Assembly: GCF_001522545.3 (NCBI RefSeq)
Contig: NC_031799.1
Span: forward strand, 46,062,485 to 46,126,484
Source: Parus major
Taxonomy: Eukaryota; Chordata; Aves; Passeriformes; Paridae
Direction: 5' to 3'
Length of the DNA stretch: 64,000 bases
The notes under the pieces are model-generated. The model saw only the letters and a list, made by a program, of their open reading frames with translations, did not search any database and was not told the origin of the DNA. The position numbers and the translations under genes are program-made. Below, piece by piece: positions 1 through 12,738 of the stretch (position 1 is the first letter of the stretch; the number at the start of each line of letters is the position of its first letter).

Positions 1-1179
1 CACTAAATCTAGAAAAATAAATCACAAGAACATGAGGCATAAAATTGCTCTGCAACCCACAGGCTGTCAGTTGTCCAAATTATTCAGCCCATTTTTTCCA
101 CTCAGTTTAGAAAACAGAGACTGATTCCTCAACACAAGAAAGGAAAAGTTGTAAGGTAAGTTACTGCACTACAGTCCTCAATGATGCATTTAACATCCAT
201 TCTTACCTTTGCATCATGATTAGTTCATATTAGCTATAACATTAGGAAATATATTTGTGTTACCCACAAACTACTGTCTGTTGCTGTTGACACAATAACA
301 ATTTACTACTTTACAGGCTGGGATTTCCACAACTACAGCTGGTTACAAATGAGTAAAAAGCTGGTATAGACAGTTGTCTTAAAAGGAGTTGGAGAGTTGA
401 AAATACATCATTATTCCTTCAAGATTTTGCAAAAAAAAAAATTTAAAATGTATTTACTTATAAAATCTACTATTCTGTGCTATTTTCTGTTTCATTTTAT
501 TGTTCCTGACCCTACTGATCTGAAATTCTCTGTTGCACTTTAAAGCAAGGTGTTAATTACTATTCTTGGGTAACTTCTTACAGGGGCAGGTGTCTTGCAA
601 ATGTGTTCATGCAATTTAAAATGTTCTTAAAATAACTTGCTGTGAGCAGCATGTTCCTAAGTAGGTCTAAGAAACACTGATTAAGTAAAGCTCCCTACTG
701 TGTCGAGAACATCTTTATTGGAAAGAAATTTGCAAATTAACCAGGGTTGCTCTGGATTTCTGACTTTTAAGTATGGTTTAATCCTGTTTCAGGCCAAACC
801 AAGAAAGTTTTGGGTTTCAGTTTTGGGCTCAGATATTTTCAGTTCACTGCATAGAAAGCTGCCTAATGTCTAACTACTAGAGTGCTGTTTTTCTTCCCCT
901 TCATGCCATGACCTACATTACAGACACTGCCGGTAAAGACACAACTTGTTATTGGAAGTTAAGCTATATCAGTGATGAAATGCTGGGGACACAGAAATTG
1001 TTGATGGAATTTTGCATTCCCTTGTATTTTTTGCTTTTTTGATGTGGAGTTTTAACAGGGAGCAAGTAGATGGGCAATTCTGAAGAAGAATCATAGGAAA
1101 ATGGAAAGGTTCACCATGACTAGCCAATAAAAGTTACGTGGATAGCACACGTTAATTACTCTTCCTCATGCAGAACAGA

Positions 1180-1382
1180 TTAAAGAACACATCCGTCTGT
1201 GCAACCAGTTAAGCCCAAACAGCCTCCAGAGAATAGTTTCTCGGGTCTACAAGAAGCATGGCTGGTAGATACATACTGAATCCAATCTAAGGATACAACA
1301 GGCATCACTACAGAAGACTCAGAGTGGCTGGTCACTTCTGAAGGAGGATTCCATTGCTGGAGAAGACCTGCTGAACTGGTCT
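1180..1382 (-). other. Possible terminal coding exon (unproven)
   Basis: On the minus strand a pyrimidine-rich stretch ends in a CCCCTCAG acceptor just before 1382. It is followed by an open frame of about 67 codons that ends in TAA at 1180. The frame is not low-complexity and is rich in Ser, Thr and Gly, with several Cys near its end. An AATAAA on the same strand (plus-strand TTTATT near 713-719) could serve as a poly(A) signal about 460 bases downstream. I do not recognise the peptide and see no domain. A frame this long can arise by chance, so this is a candidate, not a call. Confidence 0.2.
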
Positions 1383-3195
1383 CTGAGGGGTAACATATCG
1401 AGACCAACACAGTAACCGAGAAAAAGTAATTTTTTTTCTTTTCATGTCCTGTTTATAAACATGAGGAGATTTTTATGCTAAATAAGAGTTCTCCAATACC
1501 TGAGCATAGCTAATTTAACCAGAAAAATAAATTGCATCATTTGTTGCAGCCAGTAACAGAAAGATTACCTTAAAACAGTAGCGGACTGGAGAACCTCTAC
1601 TCAGGTAGTGCCAGGCAAGCTAATCTCTAAGTGGATTTTAAAAATAATCCCATGATGTTTTATTGCTTATATAAAGCTACCTTCTCTTTTAAGGTCTACT
1701 TGAGAAAATCTACAGAAAACATATTGACTTAGTCTTTATTCAGTTCTGGGTTTTTTTTGCTGTTGTTGTGTTTTTGTGTGTTTGTTATTTTGTTTTGTTT
1801 GTTTTTTATAATTAATTGAGTTACCATTATTTGAATTCTTAAATTATAAGATAAAAGAATGAAACCTATAAAAGAATTATTTTAGGCATAGAATTTGTAT
1901 TATGAAAACAGCAATGGATTGAAATTTTCTCATTAATTTTATCATATCTGTTTGCCCCACCCTAAACCACACTAGTTAATTAAAATGAAAGATTTTGTGG
2001 CCATAATGTCTCCATCAACAGATTTCTAAACACACCTTTTGGGTTAAAGTCATGCAGTAAAGAAAAAAAGGCATATCACTAGTAGCAAGTAATGTTATAG
2101 CTATATTATAAAATAGTACCAATATTGAAATTGGACTCCAGGCTTATGAGTCTGATTTTTTCTTTTTTTATACTAATTTTATATAATTTTATACTAATTT
2201 TAAAGAAGCTTTAAAATGCATTCAAAGGATAATAGTTCACTGCTCATTTGATCTGTTTTTAAAATCCTACATATTTCAGCCTCTAATTTTCATCCCCTGG
2301 CTAACTTGGAGATTTATGAATACTATTTATAAGGACAACTGCCTCTTGTACTTTGCTGCAGGAAGTACTGGCTTAATTTTTGTGAATGTCAGGTCTAATT
2401 CTGCTAATCAAGACTGGAAATGAATGGTGCATAGCAGCCTACCAGATCAAATCTCAACAGATAATTATTTACTGCCAAACACAAATGTAATTTTTGACTT
2501 CACTGACTTTCTTAAAGAAATTTGACTTTGTATTAACAATATTTACTAGCTATATGCTCAAAAGGTGTTCTTCTCACAAGTTTTTTAAATTTTCTACCTT
2601 GTACTCTCAATTCAGTACAATACTGGGAAATCAGTAATTGTAGTAGATGAAAGTGCAGGCTTTGCACTGCTTGTTGCAGACGTTACCGGAGATATGTGAA
2701 TTAAGAATAGGGGTGGGAGAAATTAAAAGAGTTATCTTGCTGAAAGACCTCCTAGAAAACTGAATTCCTTCTCAAGCCTACATTTCCTACACAAAGCAGG
2801 TACAGGACTTCTCTCAAAGTTTTTACAAATGCCTACTAGTTGTTAGAACTTTGTTTTCTGAATAGCCAGGGTGAAATACACGAAGACAGAACAACAGGTG
2901 TGATGCTAAGCTCCCTGCTATGCTGCAGAAATAGTCATCAAAAGGTTATCAAACTGAGCTGGGATATCCAGAACATGCATCTGACTGTATCTACACTCCT
3001 ATTTACCCAAGCCATGCAGGTTCTGTGAAATTTAATTAGTTTGTTATGAGACAGTCAGAAATCACACACAACACTTGAACTAAAACCACATTTAGGAAAA
3101 AAAAATTAGAAAGAAATGGTCTTTGGTCTGCAGTAGATAAAATTAAATAAAGTCAAAACCTGATTAAATAAATGAGGTGAAAGGTATTCAAAAAA

Positions 3196-3214
3196 AGAGA
3201 GAGAGAGAGAGAGA
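3196..3214. repeat. (GA)n microsatellite
   Basis: About nine uninterrupted AG dinucleotides follow a short A-run. It is an ordinary simple repeat. Confidence 0.9.
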
Positions 3215-3934
3215 ATAATTATTATACCAAATGAAGATGGTACATGGGACAAGAAAAAAAGGAAGAAAAAAAGAAGTGTACAACTTGTGAAGGCCAGAAG
3301 CCCTTGTTAAGAAATACCAACACTGGTGTCACAGTCAGACTCATTTTGCTGATGCCCTGGATCCATGGACATGCATTTTAAGTCTGTATATGAGCGGATA
3401 AAATGGACATTGCTACAAACTGACTTATTTTTTTGGTCCAAACAGAAAGACGTAACTCCTTTTAAAAGAAAACGGCTAACATCATTGTAAAATTTGTATC
3501 AACACAGCTAGTAACACTGAAAACAGACAGCGAAAGATGATATCCAGAGAAGGAAGATCTACAGACTGCACACTAGGATGGTACTATCCTATCATTTAGC
3601 ATCAGGTCTCTCTTTAAAAACAAATGTCAAATTTAAGAACTAATTAATCTGCCCAATACTCAAACCTGTCATAGCTCATTCCCATAAAGACATTCCTCCT
3701 ACCACTACCCTTTCCTCTGATGGAAAGTCCTCACAGCATCTGTTCATCTGCCAACTGCACAGCACCACTAACAAGCGAGGGAAGACCAAGACACAGAAGA
3801 GACAGCCAGAGCTATTCTGAGCTGAGCCCAACATTAAGTTCACTTAAACTGTAGAAGTAATTTCTGTTCCCTTCTGCTCCCAAACTCCTCAAAGAACAAC
3901 CAAATCCCCAGTATTACTCTTCACTGAACTTTAC

Positions 3935-4163
3935 TTTCATTGTGGGTTTTGCACTGCCAAGAATAAAACTTTGCTTGAATTCTTCTATTCTGCCCATCCT
4001 GTAATTCTTCCCAACCTCTAGACATGTTTTTTTCATACCATGTGAGGGAATGCTGTGCCTTCTTCTTTCTGGACAGAACAAGTCTGTCTTCCCTATTGAT
4101 TTTTGAGGAGAAATATTGCTTAACTAGCTGTTTCCTGAAGAGACACAAGTGCCATGTGGATCG
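3935..4163 (-). other. Possible internal coding exon (unproven)
   Basis: On the minus strand a good acceptor (CCATTTATTTCAG) precedes base 4163. An open frame follows to a GTAAAG donor match at 3934-3933, giving 229 bases. The encoded stretch is basic and hydrophilic with several Trp residues, and matches no family I know. If spliced to the candidate exon at 1382-1180 the reading phase is continuous: this exon leaves one base and the next supplies two. That agreement has a one-in-three chance of being coincidence. No upstream exon with an ATG in the right phase was found, so confidence is low. Confidence 0.17.
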
Positions 4164-4411
4164 CTGAAATAAATGGAAGTAACACCAAGAATCACTAGCT
4201 AAGACCACAATTAGGATTTAGACAAGGACTTATTTTTTATTCATAATTTCTTCACTTTCTTCCAGCCCTGTACTTTCTCCTTCTGTCCATAGCTTCTTCA
4301 AGCAATACTCTTGCACCAAGAAATAAAAAACAACCCAAACACCTGCGCATAGTAGAACAAATGTCATTCCCATATCTGAGATTTTAGAGTTCTAGGAAGC
4401 CTCCAGAAAGA

Positions 4412-4453
4412 GGACAGTTCGCTTCATTTCTTGGACAGTTTGCTTCATTTCTT
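4412..4453. repeat. 21-bp tandem duplication
   Basis: Two adjacent 21-bp copies (4412-4432 and 4433-4453) differ at one base. The first has CG where the second has TG, the change expected from CpG deamination after duplication. Confidence 0.85.
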
Positions 4454-5686
4454 GGAATAACTTGGTCAAACAAAAATGAAGAGAAACTTCAAGATAAGGG
4501 ACCACTTAAAACTAAGCAGGGAGTGGGCTTCATCCTATAGCTAAGGAAAATATTGGCTTCTTCTTTGGCCAAGCATCCCAATACAGTGACACACATCACG
4601 TCAAAGCAAAAATCCCAATTCTATTCACAGGACAGAAACTTTTCTGTAATTGCAGAGTGTTCTGCAAATATTTAAAGCAGTCTGTTTGCTTTAAAAAATC
4701 AAAAAAAGGGCACAAACCTGCTGCCACTACTACTTGCACGAATTCTAAAATTTGAGGTCAGTCATAGCGCTAACACATAAGTAAATAGCCTTTACAGCTA
4801 CAAAGATACTTGAGATTTATTTCTTTATATATTGTTACACTATTGGCTACAAGGAGTAGTCTGCTACCTTGAAAGCAACACCTACTTTGTGTCACTCAAT
4901 AGGAAAAATCTTGCCCTGATTTTAAAGGTTTAACACTCATTCCATATGGAGGAAAGTTTTATTTACATAGAGAATTCAATCATATAATTATTATCATATA
5001 GGCTAATTATAACTGCCTATCTAACTTTTCTTTGCTCTTCTCCAAATCAGATGCAGGAAGCATTAAAAAAATAATGTCTACACACAACTGAGACACTTGT
5101 TACAGAGTCCAGATGTCAAATACTGCAGAAAAAAGTAAAGGTTATGATTGTTCAGCATAGACTTGGGCTAGTCAGGTGGTATAGAAAGATTTTTTTTTTT
5201 CTGTTTTTAATCAACCCTACCACTCATGGGCTCCGACTCTTCTCAGTGTTAAAAGTCACACGAGTCTTTTTATAGACTAGTTGAGAGGGTATTTTGCTTC
5301 TCATAGTAAAAGTTCTGTCTTGAAATAATCTATAAACAAATCCCCTCTTTAAACTAGGTGTCTCCGAATACATGTGCAGGGTAAGTACTTTTGTCCTAGT
5401 TCTACTATATAAATAAGTTTTATGAAAAACTAACTCAAGTGGGCTTAAACTGAAACAGTGCCAAAGGAAAACTTTACTCGCAGTGTAGCCTCACTGTGCT
5501 CAAGGGTTCCTTCTAAATACCAAAAACTAAAATCAAGAGATTGCAGCAAACCATGGGCTGCAAGTCCATAGTCTCTGACACCTTTTTGCTGAATTAAAGA
5601 CGAAGGTGACAATAGCAGTCTCTATCATAAATGTCTCAAACTCATTAGCACAGAATAATTACTAGCTTGCAAAAAACCCAAAGAAA

Positions 5687-5710
5687 ACAAACAAACAAAC
5701 AAACAAAAAA
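5687..5710. repeat. (CAAA)n simple repeat
   Basis: About five CAAA units run into an A-rich tract. Confidence 0.85.
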
Positions 5711-6224
5711 ACCCACCAAAAACTAAAGTAGCTCAGAGACAATAAAAAGACGCAAAAAATTTAAAATGTTGTATTGTTTGTAAGTTTTTCCTCAGTGAGA
5801 GCATGGACTTTGGAATTTTTTTGTACTATGGCTCAAATCCTGTCATAAGAATGAAAGGATCCAGTTAAATATTGTGGAGGAGCCACTAGTGCAAGTAAAA
5901 AGCAGCAAGTTTGACAGTATCTGCAGTAAGAGCTATTTCAGAGATCTGCACATACATAACCAAGCATGTAATCGAACACCTCTTACCAATAGCCGGCTGT
6001 AAAACCCGGTGGTTGCCCTACGAAAGCATTTACCTTACACCACACCTGAGCACCACGGCAGGGTCTGCCTGTGGCTTTGTCCCTTTCCCCATTTTTTGCG
6101 TGAGAGAAATTTGTTCTTTGATCCTTACCGTTCACTCCTCAAGCACATTCCAGCTACCACGATACCTGTTTCACGTTAGCGCAACTACTGTTTTAACAGG
6201 AAAGTGACTTTCAGTGCTTGGACT

Positions 6225-7170
6225 CTCCGACGAGCAGAACCACGCTCCCGTCCGGGGAGGCCGGCGGGAGGGAGCCGAGCAGATCCGCGTTCCGATCCGC
6301 GTTCCTGCGCCCCGCCGGAGAGGCCGGTTCCGAGGCACGGCCTGCTGCGGGCCCGGCGCCGCTCCGGGGCTGCGGGACACGCACGCCTCCCTGCGCCTCC
6401 CCTGCTGCGGACACAGCTCTGCCGAGGGGCGCCCGGTCCCTTCAGCCCGAGCTCTCCCGGGGCCGCCGCTCCTGCGGACACACCGCGCTCCCCTTCCTCC
6501 AAACCAAGCCCGTCCCGACGGGAGGACTCCCTGCCGAGGCTCGCCGCTCGCCCGCGACCGCCCCGGGCTCCGCGCAGCCCCGGCCCCCACAGGGGACCAC
6601 CAGGGCCGGCCTGTGCCACATCTGCTCCGGCCACGGCTCCGCAGCGCGACTCCGTCCGTACCTGCAGCGGCGGCCGGCAGAGCCGGGAGAGCTGCGGCTC
6701 GGCTGTCCCCGCTCCGTGCCCGTCCCCACGCCGCACACCTGCCACGGGACAGCCCCGACGGCCGCCCCCTCCCGGCTCCGGCCGCCCCCGCTCCCCTCCC
6801 TCCTCGTCCCCCGGGACCCGCTCCCGGCGGTGTTTGCCCCCCGCTCCTGAGCCCCGGGTGTTGCCCCCCGTGAGCGGTGCGCCGGGAGCCGGGGGCTACC
6901 GCGGGCTCCGCGGGGCAGCCGCGCCCGAAGCCCCTTCTCCGAGAGCCGGACTCCGAGTGGCAGGCGGCTCCTGGCCGGGAGCGTGTCCTCCCGCAGGTCC
7001 CGCAGACCCGCCCCTTGGCCCGGAGCTGGCGGCATGCCCCGGCGGGGCCCGGGCAGTGCCATCCTGCCCACCGATCGCTCGGGACCGCCAGCCGGGAGAA
7101 AACCCCGGAGGAGGCTGGAGCCTCCGGGGCTGCGCCCTGTCGCGACAGCAGCCGGAGCTGATCTCCGGCT
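6225..7170. promoter_or_regulatory. CpG island, presumed promoter
   Basis: This stretch of nearly 1 kb is dominated by G and C with very frequent CpG, and drops to AT-rich sequence within tens of bases on both sides. CpG islands like this mark transcription start regions of vertebrate genes. GC-box-like cores such as CCCGCCCC (near 7009) are present. On the minus strand there are splice-donor matches at CAG|GTACGG (last exon base about 6662), CAG|GTATCG (about 6166) and ACG|GTAAGG (about 6129). I saw no equally good donor on the plus strand. That leans toward a minus-strand first exon, but a bidirectional promoter is possible. Long open frames run on both strands here, as expected when stop codons are rare in GC-rich DNA, and none has convincing domain content. 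The gene is not identified. Confidence 0.8.
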
Positions 7171-7319
7171 GTGGGCTTACAGACTGTTCACATAGGCGGT
7201 GTACACGTCTGGACGCAGAGAAATCTGTCTACCATTTCAAAACCATACATCTCAAACACCAGCCTTCCAACGTTGAGAGTTCAGTAGCTTTTGTCACTTT
7301 CCGTTCATTTTAGTCAACC

Positions 7320-9076
7320 GGCAAGACATCACAACGTATGCAAAATGTCAATGCCATCTGATACTTTTTGCAGTTCTTATGGTAGTGGGACAACCACATC
7401 TTAATTTTAATTTTTTTTAAATCAAACGTCTTATTTTTTGTACGCGTAGAGAAAAAGTTGCTTATCCGACATGACAGTACAGTTGGGAAATACAGCCAGA
7501 CTTTTGGACCTAATTCCTTGTGGCTGAAAAAAAGCAAAATGGAAAATTAAAAGTCAAGTGAAGGTTAGATACAATATTTAAAGTAATCAGTTGGGTTGTT
7601 TGGGAATAGAGTTAGAGAACGTTGTTCCAGCGGAGCAGGGCGATGGGTGGGTTTTGTGTCCTGTTACTCGTGGAAGCTGAACCCTCGCAGTTTCTCTCCG
7701 GTGGTGTTTTATTCACGATCTGAGTTTATGCCAGAAGTTGCACTACAGGAAAGCTAAAACACATTTAAAATGTGACCTTTAAAAAAACATTTCTGTATGA
7801 GAAATGATCAGATCAGCTCTGAGCTTTTGTTCCAAAAAGTGCATAGGCATGCACCATAGAGAAGCATGCTGCTAATTTAAAAACTGTACTAATTTCTAAA
7901 TTTAGCTACATTTACTTCCAATACATTTTTTATAAAGCAGTGATTAGGCAAATATATTTGTCTTTATTCCTGTTCTGGTTTGTACTCTTATCAAAAATCT
8001 TTGTATAGAGTAATTTTCAGTATTTCCTTCTGTGCTCTGTTAATTGCATAGCGCCATGTTCTTTTATGCAGTGTTCTCACAGCAATTTGAAACATTCTTT
8101 TGAAATTAAAAGAAGGCAATTGTAAACCCACAAAACTGACAGAGCAGCTAGTGAGATAAAATCTTCAGGTGTCTAGCTAAGAGGATTTTCAGTTATGCAT
8201 ATGTGGACTGGTTTTCCTTAATGCTTTCTGTAAGAGATGGCTCAACAGTGGTCTAGGAGAAAGTTTGCTGACTTGAGATAGCCATTATTAGCTCCCTGCT
8301 TTTTGCATAGCAAAACTGGCTGTAGATTTTTTACCAGGTACAAAATTATGTCAGTTTTAATCACCTTCCTCTTGATGAGAGAGGAAGGCACTGTGTGCTA
8401 CATACAAAAGCAGTCCCTCACCAATTCACTGCACAACCAAGCAAGGCTTGAATAGACCTCCCAGCACATGTGAAATCCTTTTCTGCCTGTGCCAGTACTT
8501 TACAGCTCAGTTCATTTCTGGTGGTGGGAGCTGCTTCCCAGGTGTTTTTCATGGCATAGACAATATTCACACGTGTTGAGCAGGCTTCCTTGCTTCCAGT
8601 CACAATTAATAGAGCCTACCTTTGTGAAAAACACAGAAATGGCTTGCTTTAAAAATAACTCTAGGGGAGCAGTCTAGAAATATCTTGGTTGTACATGCAG
8701 GGCTGCTACTGTAGTGTCCCTTGGCAAAATCTTTTGAAACGGATGGAAGAACCACTGAACCAGACTGGATTATTAGAGGAGAAAAGCAACAGCAGCCACA
8801 CAAGGCTGGAAAATGTGTGTATCAAGCTGGTCATATAATTTCCCAGAAATTTTAGTATGCTTAGTGAATTGACACATATCAAGAAGTGACTGCAGATTCC
8901 CTGGAACTGTAAAGTATCATGTGTGTTACTTTTACACTTTTTATTGTCCATGTGTGCTGTGATTCTTGTGTGTCTAGTCCAGTCAAACCTAAGCCTTACC
9001 CACTAGTAAAGTTGGAGCCATACCTGCTTCTTGATTGACATGATATGTGATGTGTTGGGAATTATAAAGCACTTTG
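7320..9076. other. AT-rich spacer, nothing recognised
   Basis: AT-rich sequence to the right of the CpG island. It has no long open frame, no recognisable repeat and no clear splice-site pair. Confidence 0.5.
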
Positions 9077-9299
9077 AATCACAGAATCACTAGGTTGGAG
9101 GAGATATTCAATATCATCGAGTCCAACCCAGCCCTAACATCTCAACCAAACCATGGCACAAAGTGCCGCATCCAATCCTTTTTAAACATATCCAGGGATG
9201 GTGACTCCACCACCTCCCCAGGCTGACCATTCCAGTATCGCTCTTGCCATAAGAAACTTCTTCCTAATATCCAATCTATGTTTCCCTTGGTGCAGTTTA
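9077..9299 (-). mobile_element. CR1 LINE, 3' fragment
   Basis: The plus strand starts with AATCACAGAATCACTAGGTTGG and runs through a CATCGAGTCCAACCC block. It continues through the complement of the CR1 stretch meaning 'gtggagtcaccatccctgg' and ends near the GCACCAAGGG stretch. This is the reverse complement of the CR1 3' UTR, so the element lies on the minus strand with its tail at 9077. It is 5'-truncated at about 220 bp, as nearly all avian CR1 copies are, and carries no open reading frame. It is moderately diverged. Confidence 0.93.
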
Positions 9300-9614
9300 G
9301 GACTGATGATCATCAGCTAATTTTTTATAGTTTTTCTGATGTGTCTGTTGACCAGGAGTACTTTTTTCCCCCTGGATTTAACCAGGATTGCATTTTTTTT
9401 TTTTTCCCCCCTGGATTTTTTTCAGAAGGTCATGACAGCACAACTTTCTCACCTTTCAAATAGTTTTAAGATATATCCTTAATGAAATCCCAAACTAAAA
9501 ATAGTGCTTCATTCAGTTGACTCTTTCTCCCCATCGTGTCAAACCCTGAAAGCTTTCAGACTACTTAAAACTGCAGGTGAAATGGGAAAGAAAAAAAAGA
9601 AATTGAGAGAGGGG

Positions 9615-9837
9615 AAAAATTAGGAAGACATTCTTTACTGTGAGATGGTGAGACACCTGAAGGGGTTGCCCAGGGAGATCCTGGATGCCCCAAATCTGGC
9701 GCTGTTCAAGGCCAGGTCAGATAAGGCCGTGAGGAGCCTGGGCTAGTGGGAGGTGTGACTGCCCATGGCAAAGGAAGTCAGGACTAGAGGATCTTTAAGC
9801 TCTATTCCAATCCTTTTACATCCTATGATTCTATGAA
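9615..9837 (+). mobile_element. CR1 LINE, 3' fragment
   Basis: Sense-strand CR1 3' sequence: TTAGGAAGACATTCTTTACT, then GTTGCCCAGGGAGATCCTGG, TTCAAGGCCAGGTCAGATAAGG, the CTAGTGGGAGGTGT...CCCATGGCA block, and the terminal GATTCTATGAA. It is 5'-truncated and non-coding. Its subfamily differs from the copy at 9077-9299, and it lies about 315 bp away in the opposite orientation, so the two are independent insertions. Confidence 0.93.
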
Positions 9838-12696
9838 TATACTAAAAGCATAATTGAATTCTTGGCTGAAAAGCCTAATACAACTTCAAGAAATGTCAAT
9901 AAACTGAAGGGCATGTATGTCCACCCAATGTTTAAAGATGTGATTGTCCAAACTACATTATTTTTAGAAGCTCCTACAAATCCACTGAGAGAAGCTTTTA
10001 TTTTGATGTACGGTGTGGGTGCTTGAAATACTGCACATAGTTCCTGACGCCTCTTTCTGCTGAAAGTTAAAGCTCTAAAACTTAAATTCCAGTCTCTGGG
10101 TTTGCTGAGTGTATATTAGTGCCACTTTTTCTCATCCATGTAGCAGTTTTTACTGAAGGCACAGCCACTGAAGCAAACAGTTCTTTGAAAATTCACCCAC
10201 TACGTGTCTTGTGCAGGTAATCAACAAGGCTCAGTGAGCTGGTTAAAGTACTGCCATGAGTCAGGAGTGTGGCTGGCCAGGGAGCTACAGAAAGACCACA
10301 CAGTCCTCACCAGCCAGAAACAAAGAGCAGCCCGGGATGCTCAGCTCCAGTAGCTGCATTCCCTGTATGCTGACCTCCTTCAAAGACTGAAAACTTCCCT
10401 GGTCAAGTTTGGAAACTCCTGGGTGGTGAAGAGTGGAGGGGATGGCATTGTAGATTACAGTTCTTCCCCTGGGTTCTCTGCATCGAGATCTGAGATGGGG
10501 AAGCCACTGCTTTTTAGGCAAAACTGGGGTTTTACACAGTTCTGGCTCTTCCCTTAAACTTTGCAATGTGAGAGGAGAGGTAAGGACCTCACTCAGAATT
10601 TGTATATTCTAGTTACTGAGCCATGAGGAAGGCAAACATAGAGGAGGTAGAAAAATTTCTTCAGCTGCTTTTCTGGCAATGTGTAACTAGTTATTTTACC
10701 AACATATTATACAGAATGATCTTTTACTCTGACTTTTTATGTCTTTGTTGAAAGAGAGAAGGCAGCCTAGAATGGTATAAAAAACTTTTAAGTAGTTAGG
10801 CAGTGCCATGAAACTGCCATCTCTCCCATTTTTATCGTTTATGGTTAGGACTTACTTCCTCATCAAATTTGATAGAAAATACAGTATTAAATGATATATC
10901 ATACTGAAAATATATTATGATTGAATTATATTTTCCTTAAAATTTTCTCTTTGTCTGGAACAGTTGGTTAGTTTTATCAGAGAATCAAAAATTCTTATTG
11001 GAGTTTTACTTCTTTTTTTCAAGAGCATCTGTCTACTTTTGATCTGAAAATTCTCCCACTCTTCTAGCCAACTGTGCTACTATATTAAAGGATTTTAATA
11101 GCAGTAGTATCTGGAAACTAAAAATTACTAAGAACTTTTTCCATCATGAAAATTTATTTAATCTTGTGTGAGCTTTTTTTAGGTAACCCCTTGATTTGGA
11201 GAGGAAAAAGAAAACAGGCTTAAGATTTTGAAAAGCCTTGGGTTAGCAAAAAGGTGTAGGAGTCTGTAGTTTTAGAACTCTTGTTTTATGGGAATAATTT
11301 TTTTCTTGTATCTCCTTTTTTTTCTGTTTATTGGGAAGACTAGTAAGTGATAAATAATGCAGTATATAGAGAACATTAATAAAATGCAGAATCTCAAATC
11401 TATATGAGAAACCGTGAGTTCTGTGGCAATGCTAGTGCAATTTGAGGCAGTAGTAGGTGTTTTTTTAGTGATTTGTGTGGAACAGCATGAGCTATTATGT
11501 CTGACAATTTTCCTGCCCTATTCCTTTGCTCCAACAACTTCTCTGCTACCTTGACACAGACCATGGAGGCTGCAAACATGCCAAAAAATAAGTGACTTCA
11601 AGAGAAAGTGTGTGCTTGCACACTCACAGCTTTCATCAGGAAAAGTAGAAGATGCATGCAGAGAACATGAAAGTGCTGCAAAGCACTGAACAGGCTGTTT
11701 TGGTGGAGTATTTGTTTAGCTCTGGCTTTTTGATACTCTTTTGTTTAATTTCTAGGTAAAAGAGACATTGTGAAATTAATTATTTCACATGTAAGACGAA
11801 GGCATGAATAGCAGATTTCAGCTACCTCTCTTAACCAGTTGGTTAACTCTCTCAGTGACAAAACAATGAGAACGTGAACTGAAGCTCCTGCCAGCCTGCA
11901 GAGTGGCAGGTGGTCCCTTACAGGTTGCTTTTCAATAGTACCAAAGGGCCTCTGGCCTGACAGACAGCTTCACATAGAATTTACATAGAGCACTTTGCTG
12001 CTGCTCCTCTCCTTCTCTTTAAATGTTTGTAAGGCAGTTCTCTGTCAGTAGCTAAGCACCATTTGGTCTGGCTGCCAAATTTTGCGTGTCAGAAACAGTG
12101 CAGTTAAAGTTTTCCTTTTTTACTGGAAATCTGAAATAGAGAAAATTTCTAGTGCTTTAAAGTATAACAAGACCTAGAAAGCCACATGGATAAAAGAACA
12201 GAAGTTGCTCAAAATGAAAGTATTTCCTTCATGTAGAAAACAAAATCCTCAAAGAAAACTCACCAAACTTAATTAGCAACCTGCTGATTCTAGAATTCTG
12301 CCTCTCCTAAGTGTTGCAGCATTTAGCATTAATTTGGTTTACTCTGTTTTACAGTAAAAGCTTCAATGAAGTGAAAAGCAGTTTTGACTTAGCTACTAGG
12401 TGATTCTTCATTAGGAGTTTAAACCCCTCATAAACACATTGTACTCCTACAGAAACATCATGAGATCTGCAGACATATCAAATGTAGTAACAGCATGTTC
12501 GAGGCTGACCGCTACATAGGAAATTCTCCCACAAACAAGACTAGACTATGTATTTGCTTCCTCACACACTTCAGTGATGAGGAACTTGTGGGTTACCCTT
12601 TCCACCAGCTTAGTTAATTTGGATCACACTCCAGTTCTATGTTTCTCCTTTTTTTCTGACCATAGTTTGACAAATTCTTGGTAATTTGCTTGAAGA

Positions 12697-12738
<42 letters not shown>

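Larger units (their letters stand above)
1..6130. other. AT-rich flank left of the CpG island
   Basis: This is mostly AT-rich sequence without a recognisable gene or interspersed repeat. It contains a (GA)n run, a (CAAA)n run, a 21-bp tandem duplication and two possible minus-strand exons, each listed separately. If the CpG island at 6.2-7.2 kb drives a minus-strand transcript, this block would be its first intron or gene body. That is inference only. Confidence 0.5.

Noticed and set aside
6171..7313. Long open frames on both strands over the CpG island (up to 369 codons)
   Set aside because: They overlap in several frames at once, are dominated by Pro, Arg, Gly, Ala and Ser, and often begin at non-ATG codons. 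This is expected from stop-poor GC-rich DNA. The minus frame that ends exactly at the 6662 donor has no ATG back to its upstream stop near 6896.
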